11,289 nt of DNA from DASXBA01 sp046729895. Lineage in GTDB: Bacteria > Actinomycetota > Thermoleophilia > Solirubrobacterales > Thermoleophilaceae. The stretch's first letter is position 1. The number at the start of each line of letters is the position of its first letter. Below, piece by piece: positions 8,701-11,289 of the stretch. A program made the translations under genes and the position numbers. The DNA lies in assembly GCA_046729895.1 (NCBI GenBank), contig JBKPHP010000031.1:1-11289 (forward strand), given 5' to 3'. The notes below the pieces were generated by a model, which worked only from the letters and a program-made list of their open reading frames with translations, had not been told where the DNA came from and made no database searches.

Positions 8701-9819
8701 GCGCACGGTCCTCGACGCCAGCACCTGCCCCGGGCCAGCCAGCGCGCTCACCCGCGCGGCGACGTGCACGGCCATGCCCACGAGCGCGTCCTCGAGCAGC
8801 TCGCATTCGCCGGTGTGGAGGCCCGCTCGCAGCCGCAAGCCGAGCGGCCCTACGGCCGCGAAGGCGCCTTCGGCGCAGGCGAGTGCCGGCCGCGGCGCCT
8901 CGAAGGCGATGAAGAAGCCGTCACCCGCCTTACCGACCACGGTGCCGCCGTGCTCGCGCACCTGATGGCGCACGAGCTCGTCGTGACGCCCCAGCAGATC
9001 GCGCCAGCTGGCGTCCCCGAGCCTCGCCACGTGGCGGGTCGACTCGACGATGTCCGTGAACAGCAGGGTGCGGAGGGCGCGTCCGGCGGTCTGGACTGGT
9101 GGGCCGGGTGCGCTCGGTACGTCACCCTCGCGGCCTGGTACGCCTACGTCGGCCGGCGCTGCGTCGCCCGCCGGCTCCGCCCGCTCGCCCACGACCACCT
9201 CGAGCCCCGGCACGGGACGGTAGGAGCAGAAGGTGCCGGTCTTGACCGCCGCCTCGAGGCGGCGCCCCAGCCCCGGTTCGTTCTCGCCGATTCGCCTGAG
9301 CGCCGACTTGATCGCACGCGTCACGTTCACGCGGGCGCGCTCCGAGGCCGAGGCAGCCCTGCGGTCGCGGCCGCCCAGCCCAACCGCCGAGGCGAGCTCC
9401 CGGGAGAGAAAGTCCAACTCCTCGCGTGCCGCCGCGGCTCGCTCAGGGTCGCCCCACGACTCGGCCTCCTCCAGCTCCTCGCGGAGCTCTTCGAGACGAT
9501 GCCGATAGGCGGCCTTCGCCTCCTCGTCGAGCATCGCGCCCGCGTCCCCGGTGTCGGCGGCGACGCGGAGGCCTTCCTGCGAGGGCGAGGCCGCGGCCGC
9601 CGAGGACGATCCGCTGCCTCCAACCAGGTCGGCTGCCGCCAGTTCTACGTCGGGGTTCGCGAACAGCGTGGCGAGGTAGCTCAGGCCCTTGCTATCTCGA
9701 AGCCGAAGCGCGCCCTCGCCGTGGGCGATGGTCCAGTACTCGCCTTCACGCCGGAAGACCACCCGCCCCCTGCGCGCCGACTCGGGCGCGGCGGACCCCG
9801 TTCTAGGTTTGGCAGCCAA
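5776..9819 (-). CDS. Multidomain signalling protein: class III nucleotide cyclase + AAA ATPase + TPR-like region
   Basis: About 1347 residues from TTG at 9819-9817. The N-terminal region (22-210) has FRREGEYWTI, RLRDSKGLSYLA and a charged coiled-coil-like helix (98-145), a layout I know from actinobacterial cyclase/ATPase proteins. An acidic/Pro/Ala linker follows, then a class III cyclase domain (about 248-405): FTDIVEST with metal Asp256, GDGFF with Asp300, and GMAVHVAARV, where His352 stands where typical cyclases have Asn and Arg356 is kept. A second acidic linker leads to an AAA/STAND-type ATPase (448 to about 800) with Walker A GEPGVGKT (477-484) and Walker B LVLVLDD (590-596). The rest is helical, Ala/Leu/Glu-rich TPR-like repeats. 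No LuxR-type helix-turn-helix is visible at the C-terminus, so it probably does not bind DNA directly. An alternative GTG start lies at 9762-9760, after AGGGGG, giving 1328 residues; longer frames would run into the divergent hydrolase gene. It opens the operon and is its likely sensor or regulator. Confidence 0.85.
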   Translation of the reverse strand: MAAKPRTGSAAPESARRGRVVFRREGEYWTIAHGEGALRLRDSKGLSYLATLFANPDVELAAADLVGGSGSSSAAAASPSQEGLRVAADTGDAGAMLDEEAKAAYRHRLEELREELEEAESWGDPERAAAAREELDFLSRELASAVGLGGRDRRAASASERARVNVTRAIKSALRRIGENEPGLGRRLEAAVKTGTFCSYRPVPGLEVVVGERAEPAGDAAPADVGVPGREGDVPSAPGPPVQTAGRALRTLLFTDIVESTRHVARLGDASWRDLLGRHDELVRHQVREHGGTVVGKAGDGFFIAFEAPRPALACAEGAFAAVGPLGLRLRAGLHTGECELLEDALVGMAVHVAARVSALAGPGQVLASRTVRDLVAGSDVELVDRGEHDLKGIPGEWRLFALSRPGLEVGAPVATEAGESEATETGEAAGPAAEPLVDAPGRPAASLFGRQRELEELTGALQDADAGRGSLFLISGEPGVGKTRLADAVSVAASEQDALVLWGRCWEGGGAPAFWPWLQILRAYARNGETEAVLERLGPVAHPLVQLVPELGPRVAKQAGEPIESEDARFVLFNAVTGFLREASRVTPLVLVLDDLHAADEPSLLLLDFLAHELRDADILAIGTYRPLETSGELIGRLARDGHVIPLAGLGEPDVMRFIEERTGVASGPLARALYDATEGNPFFVEELLRLLVAEGLLERPGALLSGEVPVPDSVREAINRHLAPLPDDVVGVLRLAAVLGKEFTFAAIERVSDLPPDRLLEVLDRATASGLVAEVVTVLGRYRFVHALVREVLYDGLGSSAKVELHRRVAEGLESLYADDPEPHLAELAHHFLLAAPGGDLERAIDYTARAGDRAMALLAFEEAVLHYKRALDALERRESPDPAARRDLLLELGAALRKAGDPIEAKAAFRDAADLSGRLGEAQKQAQAALGFAGRYWTTGVVDESVIGMLEDALAALGDEDTLLRAALLARLATEVYYSPPRERAEALSAEAVEIARRIGDDGALAAVLDARLGATWAPDNLDERLRVSEEVMELAERAGDKETALRVRAFHVTCLLEAGDVASSDAELEAARQRAEYLRQPRYLWHVTGLRALRALMAGRLADAESLMEEALEAGRHADERIARHLYGIQLTTLRYAQGRIEELEPIISAFVEQYPHLHGWRSTLALLYAELGRQGKAEAELEMVGAGGWEELPRDSAWLLTLCRAADARAMLGPAQGVETLYELLLPYASRNVVLGRVASMAIGSAARHLGQLATTLSRFDEAVDHFESALEMNRRMGTSPWLGLTECDYARMLRVRDRGDDRRRAAELVQHALQTADELGLGLLEKHARALEAEDTPIAPQ

Positions 9820-9837
9820 TCGACCTGCCGCGAATCC

Positions 9838-9858
9838 GTTTACCGGACAAGCGTAAAC
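9838..9858. promoter_or_regulatory. Operator-like palindrome in the divergent intergenic region
   Basis: GTTTAC (9838-9843) and GTAAAC (9853-9858) form a perfect inverted repeat with nine bases between, in the 106-bp gap between the leftward operon and the rightward hydrolase gene. It lies 18 bases before the proposed TTG of the cyclase gene. It may bind a dimeric regulator controlling one or both directions. I see no convincing -35/-10 pair on either strand. A TANNNT hexamer (TAAGGT, 9916-9921) just before the hydrolase ATG could be a leaderless -10, or its AAGG a ribosome site. Confidence 0.4.
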
Positions 9859-9925
9859 CGGATGACGGCAAGGCGGAAGGGAGCCGCGTTCGCCGGGAGG
9901 CGGAGACGGGAGCTGTAAGGTCCGG

Positions 9926-10777
9926 ATGGCTGTGAGCCGCCCCATCGACGTAATGCATCTGGGACGAGACCGCGTGATCTGCGCGTACGACGTCGGTGGC
10001 GCGATTGTCGACCCGGGACCGACAGCTTCGGTGGAAACCCTGGTGGACGGGCTCGGCGGCGTGATACCTCGTGCTCTGATGGTGACGCACATCCACCTCG
10101 ACCACGCGGGAGCCGCCGGGGTGCTATGCGAGCGGTTCCCGGAGCTCCTCGTCTACGTGCACGAGAGCGGCGCACCACATCTGGCGGACCCCTCCAAGTT
10201 GCTGAAGAGCGCCGCGCGGCTCTACGGTGACGACCTCGAACGGCTCTGGGGCGAGGTCGCTCCCGTCCCCGAGGGGCGGCTCCGGGTGCTGAGCGGCGGC
10301 GAGGAGGTGGAGGGCTTCAAGGTCGCATACACGCCGGGTCACGCCTCCCACCACGTCTCGTACCTGCACGTCGACACCGGCGACGTCTACGTGGGTGACA
10401 CCGCGGGGATCCGCATCCCGCCCCACGAGCACACCGTCGCGCCGACGCCGCCGCCGGACATCGACATCGAGGCGTGGCTCGATTCCCTCGAGACGATCGC
10501 CCGGTGGAACCCCCTGGCTCTCTGCCTCGCTCACTTCGGGCGGGTGACCGACGTCGGGGACCAGCTGGTGCGCGTCCGAGCCGAGCTCCTGGAGCACGCC
10601 AACATGGCGCGCCGCGGCGGCGAGGAGGACTTCGTGCGAGCCATGGACCGCGAGCTGCGGGACGCCACCGACGCCGAGGCGGCCGAGCGCTACGTGCAGA
10701 CGGCGCCGCCGGAACAGCTGTTCCAGGGGCTTGAGCGCTACTGGCGCAAGCGTGCCGAGGCGGCCGTCCCGTCATGA
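9926..10777 (+). CDS. Metallo-beta-lactamase-fold hydrolase
   Basis: This 283-residue cytoplasmic protein has the full MBL metal set: THIHLDHAG (54-62; His55, His57, Asp59, His60), TPGHASHHVSYL with the third-site His, VGDTAG with the bridging Asp, and a late LAHFG His. These bind two metal ions in glyoxalase II-like hydrolases. The fold starts right away (VICAYDVGGAIVDPGPT), and the last ~70 residues are a charged helical tail that may shape the active site or a dimer. The ATG at 9926 follows AAGG (9917-9920) by five bases. It is divergent from the operon and coupled to the clpS gene by an ATGA overlap (10774-10777). The substrate cannot be read from sequence; hydroxyacyl-thioester, lactone or similar ester hydrolysis is known for relatives. 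Confidence 0.9.
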   Translation: MAVSRPIDVMHLGRDRVICAYDVGGAIVDPGPTASVETLVDGLGGVIPRALMVTHIHLDHAGAAGVLCERFPELLVYVHESGAPHLADPSKLLKSAARLYGDDLERLWGEVAPVPEGRLRVLSGGEEVEGFKVAYTPGHASHHVSYLHVDTGDVYVGDTAGIRIPPHEHTVAPTPPPDIDIEAWLDSLETIARWNPLALCLAHFGRVTDVGDQLVRVRAELLEHANMARRGGEEDFVRAMDRELRDATDAEAAERYVQTAPPEQLFQGLERYWRKRAEAAVPS

Positions 10778-11061
10778 GCTCCACCGTCGAGCTTCCGAAG
10801 ACCCGGGACCCAGGCAGCGACGTCGGCGGCGAGTGGCGCGTGATCGTCCTCAACGACGACCACAACACCTTCGACGGCGTGGCCAAGGCCCTGTCCCAGA
10901 CGCTGCCGGGCGTCAGCTACGACCAGGGCATGTCGCTGGCCAACAAGATCCACAACACCGGCCAGGCGATCGTCTGGTCGGGCGCGCGCGAGCCCGCGGA
11001 GCTCTACTGGGAGCAGCTGCGGGGTACCGGCCTGACTATGGCGCCGCTCGAGCGCGCGTAG
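10774..11061 (+). CDS. clpS: ClpS-family protease adaptor, ClpS2-like
   Basis: This 95-residue protein delivers substrates bearing destabilising N-terminal residues (N-degrons) to a Clp ATPase. The ClpS core runs from WRVIVLNDD (21-29) to the end. Pocket residues Asn27, Asp28/Asp29 and His60 (KIHNTGQA) are kept. At the gatekeeper position, Met40 in E. coli, it has Phe33 (NDDHNTF). The late part, AELYWEQL followed by GLTMAPLE, resembles as I recall it the cyanobacterial ClpS2 type rather than the usual actinobacterial form. The first 20 residues are a flexible polar arm. ATG overlaps the hydrolase stop (ATGA), so the two are co-translated. Neither a Clp ATPase nor the DUF2017 gene often found after actinobacterial clpS is in the window. 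Its 3' end overlaps the convergent membrane gene by 26 bp. Confidence 0.9.
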   Translation: MSSTVELPKTRDPGSDVGGEWRVIVLNDDHNTFDGVAKALSQTLPGVSYDQGMSLANKIHNTGQAIVWSGAREPAELYWEQLRGTGLTMAPLERA

Positions 11062-11289
11062 CGGACTCCCGCATGTAGAGCAGCACGCTCACAACCAGGA
11101 CCCAGAGCCCCAGCGCCAGGAGGACGAAGAAACCGACCGGTGTGAGCGCGAGAACGCCGAGGACCACGGACACCCATCCGAGCCACTTGGGCAAGGCTCG
11201 CGTCTGAAGAATCGACGCGCCCGCACCGATGAGGAAGATGGCCATCCCGAGCGCCACGGGGAAGAACATGTCCGAGTTGAGGGCGTTCA
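11036..11289 (-). CDS. Integral membrane protein, C-terminal part (runs off window)
   Basis: The frame is open from the right window edge to TAG at 11036-11038, giving about 84 visible residues; the start lies outside. Two or three hydrophobic segments are seen: FPVALGMAIFLIGAGASIL, a short ALPKWLGW loop, then WVSVVLGVLALTPVGFFVLL and ALGLWVLVVSVLLYM, with a basic cytoplasmic-type tail (RESATRARAAP). The LPKWLGW turn followed by a long hydrophobic hairpin is common in small uncharacterised actinobacterial membrane proteins of about 200-230 residues (DUF4386-like by memory). No function can be given. An internal ATG at 11269 could be read as a start, but the frame continues upstream with NALNSD, so I take it as partial. 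Confidence 0.7.
   Translation of the reverse strand, partial: NALNSDMFFPVALGMAIFLIGAGASILQTRALPKWLGWVSVVLGVLALTPVGFFVLLALGLWVLVVSVLLYMRESATRARAAP

Larger units (their letters stand above)
525..9819 (-). other. Probable six-gene translationally coupled operon
   Basis: Transcription order is cyclase/ATPase (9819-5776), small protein A (5779-5249), small protein B (5248-4736), DyP peroxidase (4752-3358), desaturase (3361-2516), mutase (2519-525). Junctions are a GTGA overlap at 5776-5779, TAG immediately followed by GTG at 5251-5246, a 17-nt overlap at 4736-4752, and GTGA overlaps at 3358-3361 and 2516-2519. There is no room for an internal promoter outside coding sequence. Apparent start codons are TTG, GTG, GTG, TTG, GTG and GTG. 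Coupling is inferred from gene spacing, not measured. Confidence 0.8.

Noticed and set aside
8653..9918. 421-codon plus-strand frame opposite the cyclase domain
   Set aside because: Same GC-driven shadow effect; the opposite strand encodes Walker and cyclase motifs in order.
9820..10092. Upstream extension of the cyclase/ATPase frame
   Set aside because: It would run over the start of the well-supported MBL hydrolase on the other strand, and its Pro/Arg-rich translation has no family likeness.

Overview
The window is GC-rich, gene-dense DNA, almost certainly from an actinomycete-type bacterium. The large regulator that opens with an FRREGEYW-type N-terminal region, the DUF559 remnant, the prevalence of GTG and TTG starts and the overall protein style suggest Thermoleophilia (Solirubrobacterales or Gaiellales). 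That placement is inference from family resemblance, not a computed result.

Layout. Positions 3-311 (minus) hold the decayed C-terminal part of a DUF559 endonuclease-like gene with two in-frame stops. Positions 312-524 are non-coding; they carry a 7-bp-arm inverted repeat and most of a small imperfect tandem repeat array, whose last copy runs over the mutase stop codon. From 9819 down to 525 (minus) run six genes with no gaps: a class III cyclase/AAA-ATPase/TPR-like signalling protein, two small mutually homologous proteins of unrecognised family, a DyP-type haem peroxidase, a membrane acyl-CoA/fatty-acid desaturase, and a MeaA-type (ethylmalonyl-CoA-like) B12-dependent mutase. Junctions are GTGA overlaps (three times), one direct TAG-GTG abutment and one 17-nt overlap, so this looks like one translationally coupled operon. 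None of the six appears to start with ATG. Across a 106-bp divergent gap, which holds a GTTTAC-N9-GTAAAC palindrome, two plus-strand genes follow: a metallo-beta-lactamase-fold hydrolase and a ClpS-type adaptor coupled by ATGA. The ClpS resembles the cyanobacterial ClpS2 variant more than classical ClpS. The right edge holds the C-terminal part of a small membrane protein (minus) whose 3' end overlaps the end of clpS by 26 bp.

How the genes may work together (inference). The operon joins a nucleotide-signalling/ATPase protein to a haem peroxidase, two small partner-like proteins, a di-iron lipid desaturase and an acyl-CoA carbon-skeleton mutase. This suggests a regulated acyl-CoA or lipid oxidation/modification module. 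The two small paralogous proteins next to the peroxidase are the least explained part and the best candidates for something undescribed.
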